Shown here: piece after piece, positions 32,774 to 42,545 of the stretch
Numbering within the stretch: the stretch's first letter is position 1
Layout of the letters: every line of letters begins with the position of its first letter
From: Streptomyces abikoensis
GTDB taxonomy: Bacteria; Actinomycetota; Actinomycetes; Streptomycetales; Streptomycetaceae
DNA: 64,000 bases
Reading direction: 5' to 3'
Assembly (NCBI RefSeq): GCF_014648775.1
Contig: NZ_BMRT01000009.1
Coordinates: forward strand, 62,001 to 126,000
Program-made: the position numbers and the translations under genes
Notes under the pieces: model-generated
The model's database searches: none
Told to the model about the DNA's origin: nothing
The model's input: the letters and a program-made list of their open reading frames with translations, nothing else

Positions 32774-34255
32774 TCAGCCCTGGTTCTGGGTCGTCCACCA
32801 CTCCTTGAGCGCGGCCACGGCGGCCTCCCGCTCCATGGGGCCGTGCTCCAGGCGCAGCTCCAGCATGTGCTTGTAGGCCTGCCCGATCTGCGGGCCGGGG
32901 CCGATGGACAGGATCTCCATGATCTCGTTGCCGTCGAGGTCCGGCCGGATCGCGTCCAGCTCCTCCTGCTCCTGGAGCCGGGCGATGCGCTCCTCAAGCC
33001 CGTCGTAGGCGCGCGAGAGGGCGTTGGCCTTTCGCTTGTTGCGGGTGGTGCAGTCGGACCGCGTCAGCTTGTGGAGGCGGTCCAGCAGCGGCCCGGCGTC
33101 ACGGACATAGCGGCGGACGGCCGAGTCGGTCCACTCCCCGGTGCCGTAGCCGTGGAAGCGCAGGTGGAGCTCGACCAGCTTCGAGACGTCCTTGACCAGG
33201 TCGTTGGAGTACTTGAGCTTGGTCATCCGGGCCTTGGTCATCTTCGCGCCCACCACCTCGTGGTGGTGGAAGGAGACCCGGCCGTCCTTCTCGAAGCGAC
33301 GCGTCTTCGGCTTGCCGATGTCGTGGAGCAGCGCCGCCAGGCGCAGGACCAGGTCGGGGCCGCCCCCCGGCTGGTCACGGGGCGCCTCCAGGGCCATGGC
33401 CTGCTCCAGGACGATGAGCGTGTGCTCGTAGACGTCCTTGTGGCGGTGGTGCTCGTCGCGCTCCAGGCGCAGCGCCGGGAGCTCGGGGAGGACCAGGGCG
33501 GCGAGCCCGGTCTCCGTGAGCAGGGTGAGGCCCTTGCGGGGGTGGCTGGAAAGGATCAGCTTGTTCAGCTCGTCCCGGATCCGCTCGGCCGAGACGATCT
33601 CCAGGCGGTCCGCCATCCCGGTCATGGCCGCCACCACCTCGGGCGCGACCTCGAAGTCCAGCTGGGCGGCGAAGCGGGCGGCCCGCATCATGCGCAGCGG
33701 GTCGTCGGAGAAGGACTCCTCGGGGGTCCCGGGGGTGCGCAGAACGCGCGCGGCCAGGTCCTCCAGGCCGTTGTGCGGGTCGATGAACTCCTTCTCCGGC
33801 AGCGCCACGGCCATGGCGTTGACGGTGAAGTCGCGACGGACCAGGTCCTCCTCGATGGAGTCGCCGTAGGAGACCTCGGGCTTCCGGGAGGTCCGGTCGT
33901 ACGCTTCCGAGCGGTATGTGGTGACCTCGATGTCGAAGTCCGACTTGCGGCAACCCACGGTGCCGAAGGCGATGCCGACCTCCCAGACCGCGTCGGCCCA
34001 CGGCCGGACGATCTTCAGCACGTCCTGGGGACGGGCGTCGGTGGTGAAGTCCAGGTCGTTGCCGAGACGGCCGAGCAACGCGTCCCGTACCGATCCGCCG
34101 ACCAGGGCGAGCGTGAAGCCTGCCTCCTTGAAACGGCGGGCGAGATCGTCGGCTACGGGGGAGACCCGCAGGAGCTCGCTCACGGCACGGCGCTGCGCCT
34201 GGCTGAGCTCGGTCGTCGACGGCGGGGTGTGGCTGTCATTGTTGGCGTTCGGCAC
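32774..34255 (-). CDS. cca: CCA tRNA nucleotidyltransferase
   Basis: The 493-residue class II nucleotidyltransferase has head motif LVGGSVRDALLGRLGNDLDFTTDARP with the catalytic DxD, EEDLVRRDFTVNAMA, and DPLRMMRAARFAAQLDF. An HD domain follows (DEHHRHKDVYEHTL, AALLHDIGKP), as in many bacterial CCA enzymes. It adds or repairs the 3' CCA end of tRNAs; the HD domain suggests additional phosphohydrolase activity. The GTG at 34255 lacks an obvious RBS but gives the MPNAN start I remember for Streptomyces homologues. Confidence 0.93.
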   Translation of the reverse strand: MPNANNDSHTPPSTTELSQAQRRAVSELLRVSPVADDLARRFKEAGFTLALVGGSVRDALLGRLGNDLDFTTDARPQDVLKIVRPWADAVWEVGIAFGTVGCRKSDFDIEVTTYRSEAYDRTSRKPEVSYGDSIEEDLVRRDFTVNAMAVALPEKEFIDPHNGLEDLAARVLRTPGTPEESFSDDPLRMMRAARFAAQLDFEVAPEVVAAMTGMADRLEIVSAERIRDELNKLILSSHPRKGLTLLTETGLAALVLPELPALRLERDEHHRHKDVYEHTLIVLEQAMALEAPRDQPGGGPDLVLRLAALLHDIGKPKTRRFEKDGRVSFHHHEVVGAKMTKARMTKLKYSNDLVKDVSKLVELHLRFHGYGTGEWTDSAVRRYVRDAGPLLDRLHKLTRSDCTTRNKRKANALSRAYDGLEERIARLQEQEELDAIRPDLDGNEIMEILSIGPGPQIGQAYKHMLELRLEHGPMEREAAVAALKEWWTTQNQG

Positions 34256-34464
34256 AACAGAAGAGGGTACGTGTCCGGGCGCGCCGAAGCCTCCCGGTTG
34301 TCGGACGCTCTATGACACCTCTCACAAAGCAGGCGGAGCCTGGACAACGGACCCCGTGGCGATCTTGTAGTGCGGTCCGCAGCACTTCGTCACAGCGGGC
34401 CTCGTTACCATTCGTGGACGCACCATCCGACGACCACCGACGAAGACGAGGGACGGGCGAGCGC

Positions 34465-36807
34465 GTGGCCGAGGCGGCAGAGGTCCAAGGGGCCTTCGAG
34501 GGGACATCGCCCGCTCCTGCCTGCCGGTGGTTCCGGCGCACCGCTCTGCTGCTGGCCGGCGTGCTGCTGGTCGTGGGGCTGGGGCAGCTGCCGCAGGCGC
34601 CGGCGGCGCGGGCCGAATCGGCGAGCTCGGCGAGCGCCCGGTCCGTCGACGTCTCTCTCGACACCGTGACGCCCGTCGCGCCCAAGCAGGACGACACGCT
34701 CACCGTCTCGGGCCGGGTCACCAACAACACGAAGTCGACGATCACCGGTGCCCATGTGGCGCTGCGGGTGGGCCCGCAGATCACCACGCGCAGCGACATC
34801 GACGACATCGGCGTCCGGGCGCCCTTCTCGCCGGGCTCCGACGGCCCGGAGGTGGGCGGCAACCACGCCCAGAAGATCGACAGCCTGCCGCCGGGTGTCA
34901 GCCGCGACTTCACCATGACCGTTCCGGTGAAGGACATGGAGCTGGGCAAGGACGGCGTCTACCAGCTCGGCGTCACCCTCTCGGGGCAGTCCGGCGGGCA
35001 GTCCGAGCAGGTACTGGGCATCCAGCGCACCCTGCTGCCCTGGCAGCCCTCGACGACCGACGCGAAGAAGACCCGGCTGACCTTCCTGTGGCCGCTGGTC
35101 TCCGCGACGCACCTCACCGCCCGGACGGTCTCCGACCAGCAGCAGACGCCGGTCTTCCCCAATGACGACCTGGCCGCCGAGCTGGCGCCGGGGGGACGGC
35201 TCCAGCAGCTCGTGGCGCTGGGCAAGAGCCTGCCGGTCACCTGGGTGATCGACCCGGATCTGCTCGCCACGGTCGAGGCGATGACGAAGAGCTACCGGAT
35301 CGGCGGGCCGGGCGACCAGAACCCCGCGCCCGGCCGGGGCCAGGCGGTGGCCAAGCAGTGGCTCAACCAGCTCCAGGAGGCCGTCGCGGACCACCAGGTC
35401 GTGGCGCTGCCGTTCGGCGACCCCGACCTCGCCTCGCTCGCCCACCGGGGCAAGGACGTCCCCGGGGCGCTCAGCCACCTCCAGTCGGCCACGGAGCTCG
35501 CCTCGACGACCGTGGAGACGATCCTCGGGGTGAAGCCGCGCACCGACTTCGCCTGGCCCGTCGACGGCGCCGTGGACTCCTCCATCGTGGACGTGGCCAC
35601 CTCGGCCGGCGCCCACAATGTGATCGCCCGCAGCGACAGCGTCCGCGAGACCGGCGGCTCCTCGTACGCGCCCACCGCGGCCCGGCAGATCGGCGGCGGC
35701 AACACGGCGATCGTGGCGGACGCCCGGCTCTCGACCGCCTTCGACGGCGAGATGATCAAGGCCAATGACTCCTCGCTGGCCGTCCAGCGCTTCCTCGCCC
35801 AGAGCCTCATGGTGAACAAGCAGGCTCCCGAGAACGAGCGCAGCATCGTGGTCGCGCCGCAGCGCATGCCCACGACGAGCCAGGCCCAGGCGATGGCGAC
35901 GGCCCTCAAGGGCCTGACGGACGGCCGCTGGACCCAGCCGGCCGACCTCGGGGACGCGGCCAAGGCCCAGCCCGACCCGGCGGCCAACCAGCACATCCCC
36001 GGCTCGGGCTCGTATCCGGACTCGCTGCGCGCGCGGGAACTGCCCACCGAGGCGTTCGAGGCGATCCAGCGGACCCAGAGCTCCCTGGACAGCTTCAAGG
36101 TCATCCTGACCTCCCAGGACCGCGTGGTCACCCCCTTCGGCAGCGCGATCATGCGGGAGATGTCCACCTCGTGGCGGGGCGACCCCAAGGGCGGGGAGAC
36201 GTTCCGGGACGCGGTGCAGTCGTATCTGGACCAGCTCATCCGGCAGGTCCATCTGATCGCGAAGTCCGACGCGACCCTCTCCGGGCGCAGCGCCACCATC
36301 CCGGTGACCGTGCAGAACGGCCTGCTCCAGGGGGTGCGGGGACTCAAGCTCGTCCTCACCTCCAGCCAGCCCAACCGCCTCAAGATCGACGCTCCCCAGC
36401 CGGTGGAGGTCGGGGGCGGGCGCCAGCAGTCCGTGAAGTTCGAGACGCGGGCCAACGCCAACGGTCCGGTGAAGGTGAAGGCCCAGCTCTACGCCGAGGA
36501 CGGTCAGACGTACGGCGATCCGATCTACTTCACTGTGCATGTCACGTCCATCACCCCTATGGTTCTGCTCGTCATCGCCGGTGGGGTCCTCCTCCTGGTC
36601 CTCGCGGGACTGCGTATCTACCTCCAGCGCAAGCGGGCCGCCGCCCGTAAGGCCGCGGGGGGCGGGCCCGACGGCGCGGACGGCGGAGACCCGGGCGACA
36701 GTGGTGGCCCCGGAGACGACAAGCCGGAGCAGCCGGGTGATCCGGCGGCGGAAACCGGAGCGCGGAGCGGTGACCCGTCCGGCTCAGGTGAGAAAGTGGA
36801 ACGTTGA
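34465..36807 (+). CDS. Large secreted/membrane protein upstream of murJ (DUF6049-like)
   Basis: The 780-residue protein has a signal peptide (RWFRRTALLLAGVLLVVGL, ending near AARAES), a large extracytoplasmic region and one C-terminal membrane helix (VLLVIAGGVLLLVLAGLRIYLQ), then a charged Gly/Pro-rich cytoplasmic tail. Sequence features such as VTNNTKSTITGAHVALRVG suggest immunoglobulin-like beta domains at the N-terminus, and a deacetylase-like barrel is possible in the middle. The start at GTG 34465 has GAGGGA nine bases upstream. The gene ends 45 bases before murJ, as in other actinobacteria, suggesting a role in envelope assembly. Function is unknown. Confidence 0.82.
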   Translation: MAEAAEVQGAFEGTSPAPACRWFRRTALLLAGVLLVVGLGQLPQAPAARAESASSASARSVDVSLDTVTPVAPKQDDTLTVSGRVTNNTKSTITGAHVALRVGPQITTRSDIDDIGVRAPFSPGSDGPEVGGNHAQKIDSLPPGVSRDFTMTVPVKDMELGKDGVYQLGVTLSGQSGGQSEQVLGIQRTLLPWQPSTTDAKKTRLTFLWPLVSATHLTARTVSDQQQTPVFPNDDLAAELAPGGRLQQLVALGKSLPVTWVIDPDLLATVEAMTKSYRIGGPGDQNPAPGRGQAVAKQWLNQLQEAVADHQVVALPFGDPDLASLAHRGKDVPGALSHLQSATELASTTVETILGVKPRTDFAWPVDGAVDSSIVDVATSAGAHNVIARSDSVRETGGSSYAPTAARQIGGGNTAIVADARLSTAFDGEMIKANDSSLAVQRFLAQSLMVNKQAPENERSIVVAPQRMPTTSQAQAMATALKGLTDGRWTQPADLGDAAKAQPDPAANQHIPGSGSYPDSLRARELPTEAFEAIQRTQSSLDSFKVILTSQDRVVTPFGSAIMREMSTSWRGDPKGGETFRDAVQSYLDQLIRQVHLIAKSDATLSGRSATIPVTVQNGLLQGVRGLKLVLTSSQPNRLKIDAPQPVEVGGGRQQSVKFETRANANGPVKVKAQLYAEDGQTYGDPIYFTVHVTSITPMVLLVIAGGVLLLVLAGLRIYLQRKRAAARKAAGGGPDGADGGDPGDSGGPGDDKPEQPGDPAAETGARSGDPSGSGEKVER

Positions 36808-36852
36808 CGTTTTATGGGGCCGGCAGGCCGCGGACGATGAGGTGGGGTAGCG

Positions 36853-39063
36853 ATGAGCGCGCCGTACGACGGTGACCGCGGTCAGGGCACCGGGGGCGAG
36901 CAGCGGGGACAGTACCCGCCGCCGCCCCCGCCTGCCCCGGCCCCTGCCGCCGCGGACCAGCCGCATCAGGGCCCGTACGCCCGGGACCCGTACCTCCGGG
37001 ACGCCTACGCGTCGGACCCGTACGCCGCGCCGCAGTCCGGCGGCTACCAGCAGCCGCCGGCGCCGCCGCGCGGGCCCGACACCCGGGCCTGGGCCCCGGC
37101 CCAGGCGCAGCAGCCCCCGGCGCCGGCCGGCCCGTACGAGGAGCAGGACGCGACCCAGGTCATCGGCGTGGGCGGCTTCGGCGAGCAGCCGCAGCGGGAC
37201 GCCTTCGCGCACCTCTACCGCGATCAGCAGCAGCCGTACGAGCCCCAGCGCCCGGACGGCCGCCCGATCCCGGCTCCCGGCCAGTACGGATCGGCTCCCG
37301 GGCAGTTCGGCTCGACCCCCGGCCAGTACGGCTCCCCCGTGCCACAGCCCCCGCAGCCTCCGGTGGTCCCGCCCGCGGCCGAGCCCGAGCCGGCGGACGC
37401 GGCGCCCGCGGCCAAGGGCGGCGGCAAGGCGTCCGGCCTGCTGAAGTCCAGCGCGCTGATGGCGGCGGGCACGCTCGTCTCCCGCGTCCTGGGCTTCGCC
37501 AGGAACCTCGTCATGGCGGCCGCCATCGGCGTCAGCACCCTCAGCGACGGCTACCAGGTCGCCAACACGCTGCCGACGATGATCTACATCCTGGTCGGCG
37601 GTGGCGCTCTCAACGCCGTCTTCATCCCGCAGCTGGTGCGCGCGATGAAGAACGACGAGGACGGCGGTGAGGCCTACGCCAACCGCCTGCTGACCCTCGT
37701 CGTCGTCCTGATGGCCGGTGTCACCACGGTCTGTGTGCTGGGCGCCCCGCTCTTCATCCAGATGATGTCGCCGGACATCGCGTCCGACGCGGACCGGATG
37801 GACGTGGCGGTCGCGTTCGCCCGCTACTGCCTGCCGACCATGTTCTTCATGGGCGTGCACGTCGTCCTGGGCCAGATCCTCAACGCACGGGGCCGCTTCG
37901 GAGCGATGATGTGGACCCCGGTCCTCAACAACATCATCATCATCGCCACCTTCGGCTCCTTCATCTGGGCCTTCGGTCCCTTCACCCAGAGCGGCGTGAC
38001 CTCCTCCACCATCACGCCCGAGGGCATCCGCCTGCTCGGCATCGGCACCCTGCTGGGCCTCGTCGTCCAGGCGCTGGCCATGCTGCCCTACCTCCGCGAC
38101 GCGGGCTTCCGCGTCCGGCCCCGGTTCGACTGGCGCGGACAGGGGCTCGGCAAGGCCGCCGGGCTCGCGAAGTGGACGTTCTTCTTCGTGCTGGCCAACC
38201 AGCTCGGCCTGGTCGTCGTCACCCAGCTCGCCACCCGGGCCGGCAGCCTGGCCACCAAGGCCGGCCACGAGGGCACCGGTATCACCGCCTACAACTACGC
38301 CCTCCAGCTCTGGCAGATGCCGCAGGCCATCATCACCGTCTCGGTGATGACCGCCGTCCTGCCCCGGATCTCCCGCGCCGCCCACGACGGGGACGTCTCG
38401 GCGGTCCGCGACGACCTCTCCCACGGCCTGCGGACGTCCGCCGTGGCGATCGTGCCGTGCGCCTTCGCCTTCCTGGCGCTGGGCGTCCCCATGTCGACCC
38501 TGATGTTCGGCAGCGGTTCCGGCGGCGCGGCCGCCACCAACATCGGCTACATCCTCATGGCCTTCGGCCTCGGCCTCATCCCGTACTCCGCCCAGTACGT
38601 CATCCTGCGCGGCTTCTACGCCTACGAGGACACCCGCACCCCCTTCTACAACACGGTGATCGTCGCCGCCGTCAACGCCGCTTTCTCCGGACTGAGCTTC
38701 CTGCTCCTGCCGTCCCGCTGGGCCGTCGCCGGCATGGCCTTCTCCTACGGCCTGGGCTACGCCGTCGGTGTCGGGGTCGCCTGGCGCCGTCTGCGCACCC
38801 GCCTCGGCGGCGACCTCGACGGCGCGCACGTCGTCCGCACCTACGCCAGGCTGATCGGCGCCTGTGTCCCGGCAGCCCTGGTCGGTGGCGCCGCCGCGTA
38901 CGGAATCGGTCAGGTTCTGGGCAACGGTGTTCCCGGTTCGCTCGGCTCCCTGGTCGGCGGCGGACTGGTACTGATCGCCGTCTTCTACATCGCGGCGAAG
39001 CGGATGCGCATCGAGGAGCTGACCGCCATGGTCGGTATGGTTCGCGGCCGGCTCGGTCGCTGA
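36853..39063 (+). CDS. murJ: Lipid II flippase MurJ (MviN family)
   Basis: The 736-residue protein has an unusually long Pro/Gln/Tyr-rich cytoplasmic leader (~195 residues), then the 14-helix MOP-fold flippase: LLKSSALMAAGTLVSRVLGFARNLVMAAAIG, GGGALNAVFIPQLVRA, QILNARGRFGAMMWTPVLNN. MurJ moves lipid-linked peptidoglycan precursor across the membrane. ATG 36853. The next gene encodes a pseudokinase which in Mycobacterium tuberculosis is fused to MurJ in a single protein. The genes lie 109 bases apart and are probably one functional unit. Confidence 0.93.
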   Translation: MSAPYDGDRGQGTGGEQRGQYPPPPPPAPAPAAADQPHQGPYARDPYLRDAYASDPYAAPQSGGYQQPPAPPRGPDTRAWAPAQAQQPPAPAGPYEEQDATQVIGVGGFGEQPQRDAFAHLYRDQQQPYEPQRPDGRPIPAPGQYGSAPGQFGSTPGQYGSPVPQPPQPPVVPPAAEPEPADAAPAAKGGGKASGLLKSSALMAAGTLVSRVLGFARNLVMAAAIGVSTLSDGYQVANTLPTMIYILVGGGALNAVFIPQLVRAMKNDEDGGEAYANRLLTLVVVLMAGVTTVCVLGAPLFIQMMSPDIASDADRMDVAVAFARYCLPTMFFMGVHVVLGQILNARGRFGAMMWTPVLNNIIIIATFGSFIWAFGPFTQSGVTSSTITPEGIRLLGIGTLLGLVVQALAMLPYLRDAGFRVRPRFDWRGQGLGKAAGLAKWTFFFVLANQLGLVVVTQLATRAGSLATKAGHEGTGITAYNYALQLWQMPQAIITVSVMTAVLPRISRAAHDGDVSAVRDDLSHGLRTSAVAIVPCAFAFLALGVPMSTLMFGSGSGGAAATNIGYILMAFGLGLIPYSAQYVILRGFYAYEDTRTPFYNTVIVAAVNAAFSGLSFLLLPSRWAVAGMAFSYGLGYAVGVGVAWRRLRTRLGGDLDGAHVVRTYARLIGACVPAALVGGAAAYGIGQVLGNGVPGSLGSLVGGGLVLIAVFYIAAKRMRIEELTAMVGMVRGRLGR

Positions 39064-39172
39064 CCGGAGCACAACCATCGCCCGCCGCCGCGTGTCGTGC
39101 ATAGCGCCGGACTGTGGGCACAATTGTCTTGGCTGTGGACAGCGTCCAACGGATGGGGAGGCAGGAGCGACG

Positions 39173-40852
39173 GTGGCGGAACGGAGCACGGCTGCCGTCG
39201 ACGTGGCTGACAACAACGGCGACCAGCCGCTGACCGCCCAGGCGGACCAGGCCACGACCGACGGGGCGAAGACCGCGAAGAAGGTCGGCACCCACAAGGA
39301 CATCCAGCGCGCGGAGAGCGAAAGCCCCGCGCGCGACGCGCAACCGCCCGAGCTGCACAGCGGCCACAAGCTCGCCAGAAGGTACCGCCTGGAGGAGTGC
39401 GTCACCCGTCTGGAGGGATTCAGCAGCTGGCGTGCCGTCGACGAGAAGCTCCGCCGCGCGGTGGGCGTCCACCTCCTGCCCGCCGACCACCCACGCGCCC
39501 GTCCCGTCCTGGCCGCCGCCCGCTCCGCGGCGCTCCTCGGCGACCCGCGCTTCGTCCAGGTCCTCGACGCCGTCGAGGAGAACGACCTCGTCTACGTGGT
39601 CCACGAGTGGCTGCCCGACGCGACCGAGCTGACCCCCGTCCTCACCTCCGGCCCGCTCGAGCCGCACGACGCGTACCAGCTCGTCAGCCAGGTCTCCCAG
39701 GCCATGGCCGCCGCCCACCGCGAGGGCCTGGCCCATCTGCGCCTCAACCCCGGCTCGGTGCTGCGCACCGAGACCGGCCAGTACCGCATCCGCGGGCTCG
39801 CCGTCATGGCGGCTCTGCGGGGGATCACCTCCGAGCACCCCCAGCGCACGGACACCGAGGCCATCGGCGCCCTGCTGTACGCGGCCCTCACCCAGCGCTG
39901 GCCGTACGAGACCAACGCCCACGGCCTCTCGGGGCTGCCCAAGGGCGTCGGCCTGATCGCCCCCGACCAGGTCCGGGCCGGGGTGCACCGTGGCCTCTCC
40001 GAGCTGGCCATGCGCGCGCTCGTCAACGACGGGGCCACCGCCTCCCGGCAGGAGCAGCCCTGCACCACCCCGGAGGAGCTGGCCAAGGCCGTCGCCGCGA
40101 TGCCGCGCATCCGGCCGCCGGAGCCGGCGTACCCCACGCCGGTGGCCTACTCCCGCCCGCACACCGCGTCGCGCAACGGCGGCCCCGTCCAGCCCGTTCC
40201 GGTGCCCCCGCCGGCTCCGCTCGAGGGACGCACCGGCCGGGCCCTGAAGTGGACGGTCTCGGCACTGCTCATCGCCGCGCTGGGCCTCGGCAGCTGGCAG
40301 CTCGCGGACACCCTGCTCAAGGACGGCGAGACGGACACCCCGCGCTCCCAGTCCTCGGGGGACGACCTCCCCAAGAAGACGCCCCAGCCGATCCGGATCG
40401 CGGATGCCAAGGAGTACGCGCCGGACGGCAGCCCCCAGGCCGGCGACGTGCACAGCACCTACAACGGGGACAAGAGTTCCCCGTGGCATTCCCGCTCGTT
40501 CAAGGACGGGCCGAAGCTCCAGATCAAGCCCGGCATCGGGATCGTCTACGACCTCGGGTCCAGCCAGAAGCTCAGCACCGCCTCGGTGGACATGCGCTAC
40601 GGCGGCGACCACACCACCCTGTCCTTCTACGCGACCGACTCGCTGTCGCCCTCGGTCCCGCCGAGCTCCATGAAGGCGTTGTCGACGACGAAGACCTCCG
40701 GGAAGGCGGTCCACGTCTCCTTCAAGGACGCCCCGGAGACCCGCTACATCCTGCTGTGGATCACCGCGGTGCCCTATTCCGGGTATGACTCCACGACCTT
40801 CAGCAACGCCGGCTACAAGCAGGCCATCAACGAGGTGAAGTTCACCGGCTGA
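39173..40852 (+). CDS. Membrane pseudokinase partner of MurJ
   Basis: The 559-residue protein has a Ser/Thr-kinase-like domain (~65-300), a Pro-rich linker, one transmembrane helix (~358-381) and a C-terminal extracellular discoidin-like beta domain (GIVYDLGSSQKLSTASVDMRYGG). Catalytic residues are absent: the beta3 Lys motif is VGVHLLP, the HRD loop is LAHLRLNPGSVL, and the DFG position reads IRGLAV. It is thus a pseudokinase matching the C-terminal half of mycobacterial MviN, where phosphorylation recruits an FHA protein to stop wall synthesis (established there). GTG 39173 follows AGGAG; an earlier ATG at 39092 is less likely. Confidence 0.88.
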   Translation: MAERSTAAVDVADNNGDQPLTAQADQATTDGAKTAKKVGTHKDIQRAESESPARDAQPPELHSGHKLARRYRLEECVTRLEGFSSWRAVDEKLRRAVGVHLLPADHPRARPVLAAARSAALLGDPRFVQVLDAVEENDLVYVVHEWLPDATELTPVLTSGPLEPHDAYQLVSQVSQAMAAAHREGLAHLRLNPGSVLRTETGQYRIRGLAVMAALRGITSEHPQRTDTEAIGALLYAALTQRWPYETNAHGLSGLPKGVGLIAPDQVRAGVHRGLSELAMRALVNDGATASRQEQPCTTPEELAKAVAAMPRIRPPEPAYPTPVAYSRPHTASRNGGPVQPVPVPPPAPLEGRTGRALKWTVSALLIAALGLGSWQLADTLLKDGETDTPRSQSSGDDLPKKTPQPIRIADAKEYAPDGSPQAGDVHSTYNGDKSSPWHSRSFKDGPKLQIKPGIGIVYDLGSSQKLSTASVDMRYGGDHTTLSFYATDSLSPSVPPSSMKALSTTKTSGKAVHVSFKDAPETRYILLWITAVPYSGYDSTTFSNAGYKQAINEVKFTG

Positions 40853-40887
40853 GGCGGTACCGCACCGCTCAAGGGGAGGGCTCGACG

Positions 40888-41577
40888 GTGGACGACGTCA
40901 CACATGGCGGCGCGAGCGACGCCGAGCTGCTCGCCCTCCACATCGACGGCGACCCCGACGCCTTCGGAGAGATAGTGCGGCGCCACCGTGACCGGCTCTG
41001 GGCGGTGGCGCTCCGGACGCTCGGCGACAGGGAAGAGGCCGCGGACGCCGTGCAGGACGCACTGGTCTCCGCCTACCGGGCCGCCCACACCTTCCGCGGC
41101 CAGTCGGCCGTCACCACTTGGCTCCACCGCATCACCGTGAACGCCTGTCTGGACCGGGCCCGCAAGGCCGCCTCCCGACGCACCGATCCGCTCGCGGAGA
41201 CCGAGCGCCTCGAGCAGCTCCTCGAACCCCATGAGTCCGCCGCCGCGCCGGCCGAGCGCGGGGATCTCCACCGGGAGCTGATCCAGGCCCTGGCCAAACT
41301 GCCCCCGGACCAGCGGGCCGCCCTGGTCCTCGTCGACATGCAGGGCTATCCGGTCGCCGAGGCGGCCAGGGTCCTGGACGTTCCCGCCGGCACGGTGAAG
41401 AGCAGATGTGCCCGGGGACGGGCACGGCTGCTGCCGATGCTCACCCATCTGCGCCCGGACGGCAGGGGTAGCCCCGCCTCCGACCGGGAAAGGAACCGGT
41501 CGCAGGGCACGTCCGTCCCACCACCGGCGGGGCAGAGCGACACAGATCCAGTGAAGGGCGGAGGTGGGCGAGCGTGA
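40888..41577 (+). CDS. sigM: ECF RNA polymerase sigma factor, SigM type
   Basis: The 229-residue sigma factor has region 2 (FGEIVRRHRDRLWAVALRTLGDREEAADAVQDALVSAYR) and region 4 (ALAKLPPDQRAALVLVDMQGYPVAEAARVLDVPAGTVKSRCARGRARL). Position between the MurJ-pseudokinase pair and trxBA matches sigM (SCO3892) of S. coelicolor, as I recall. The C-terminal ~45 residues are disordered. GTG 40888 follows AAGGGGAGGG. Its stop overlaps the anti-sigma start (GTGA at 41574-41577), so the pair is translationally coupled. Confidence 0.92.
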   Translation: MDDVTHGGASDAELLALHIDGDPDAFGEIVRRHRDRLWAVALRTLGDREEAADAVQDALVSAYRAAHTFRGQSAVTTWLHRITVNACLDRARKAASRRTDPLAETERLEQLLEPHESAAAPAERGDLHRELIQALAKLPPDQRAALVLVDMQGYPVAEAARVLDVPAGTVKSRCARGRARLLPMLTHLRPDGRGSPASDRERNRSQGTSVPPPAGQSDTDPVKGGGGRA

Positions 41578-42515
41578 CTTCGAGGACCGGCACGGATGGG
41601 CACCCGGAGGTCGCGGAGATCTCCGCACTCACCGAAGGTGTGCTCTCTCCCGCGCGGACGACGGACATCCGGGAGCATCTCGCGAACTGCGCGCTGTGCG
41701 AGGACGTACGGAGCTCCCTGGACGAGATCCGTGGACTGCTCGGCACTCTGCCCGGCCCCACGCGCATGCCGGTGGATGTCGCCGAGCGCATCGACGCCGC
41801 GCTCGCGGCCGAGGCCCTGCTGAGCGCCACCGCCCCCGAGACGGGTACCGGCGTCTCGCGGGAGAGCGGTGTTTCACGTGAAACGGGGACCGGGACGCCG
41901 ACCATGGAGTCTCCGGCACTCGCGGACGCCGCTGTTTCACGTGAAACCGGTGGCGCCGACCGTCCTGCGGGCCGTCCCCATGCCACGACGGGTCCCAAGC
42001 GGCGCGACTCCGCGTCGGGCCCGGGCACCCGGCGCGTCCGGCGCTGGCCCCGGGCACTGCTCGGCACCGCCTGTGCCGCCGCCGTCATCGGGGTGGGCAG
42101 CTTCCTCCTCCAGTCCGGTGGCAGCGGCGACACCCACGCCGACGGTCCCCGGACGGAGGGGATCTCTGCCTCGGACCGGGCGACCGGAGATCTCACGGCA
42201 CGGGTCCAGGCCCTGCTGAAGTCCGCGAAGGGTCCCGAGGTCCAGGGCATGACCCCGCGGACCGCTCCCGAGAAGACGCTGAGCGACTCGGGCGTCACCG
42301 CCCCCGCCTGTGTGCGGGAGGGCATCAAGCGCCCGGAGCAGGCGCTGGCCACCCGCCAGGAGACCTTCGGTGGTGAGGACGCCTATCTGATCGTCCTGCC
42401 GCATCCCGGCGACGCCGCCCGCGTCGACGCGTATATGGTGTCCGCCACCTGTGGCTCGGCCACGTCCCCCGCCCCCGGGAAGGTGCTGAGCACCCAGACC
42501 GTGCCGCGTGGCTGA
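41574..42515 (+). CDS. Membrane anti-sigma factor (zinc-type) of SigM
   Basis: The 313-residue protein has an N-terminal anti-sigma domain with HLANCALC (HxxxCxxC zinc motif), a disordered linker, one transmembrane helix (~160-178, LLGTACAAAVIGVGSFLL) and an extracytoplasmic sensor domain. The cytoplasmic linker contains two parS sites (41871-41884 and 41934-41947) in frame as VSRET, plus a third look-alike VSRES at 41853-41867. Start GTG 41574 overlaps the sigM stop. The domain order fits a membrane sensor that releases SigM upon envelope or redox stress. Confidence 0.87.
   Translation: MTSRTGTDGHPEVAEISALTEGVLSPARTTDIREHLANCALCEDVRSSLDEIRGLLGTLPGPTRMPVDVAERIDAALAAEALLSATAPETGTGVSRESGVSRETGTGTPTMESPALADAAVSRETGGADRPAGRPHATTGPKRRDSASGPGTRRVRRWPRALLGTACAAAVIGVGSFLLQSGGSGDTHADGPRTEGISASDRATGDLTARVQALLKSAKGPEVQGMTPRTAPEKTLSDSGVTAPACVREGIKRPEQALATRQETFGGEDAYLIVLPHPGDAARVDAYMVSATCGSATSPAPGKVLSTQTVPRG
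41871..41884. promoter_or_regulatory. parS: parS site 3 (inside the anti-sigma gene)
   Basis: A perfect GTTTCACGTGAAAC in frame 0 of the anti-sigma gene, read as Val-Ser-Arg-Glu-Thr. Confidence 0.93.
41934..41947. promoter_or_regulatory. parS: parS site 4 (inside the anti-sigma gene)
   Basis: A perfect GTTTCACGTGAAAC, 63 bases after site 3 and in the same frame (VSRET). Confidence 0.93.
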
Positions 42516-42545
42516 GCCGCCGCGCCCGCGCTGTCGTACCTGCCG

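Noticed and set aside
34312..34464. Longer start of the DUF6049-like protein
   Set aside because: The GTG at 34465 has a good RBS and positions a normal signal peptide; upstream codons have intergenic composition.
39092..39172. Cys-rich N-terminal extension of the pseudokinase from ATG 39092
   Set aside because: The GTG at 39173 has an AGGAG at good spacing, and the extension overlaps promoter-like sequence.
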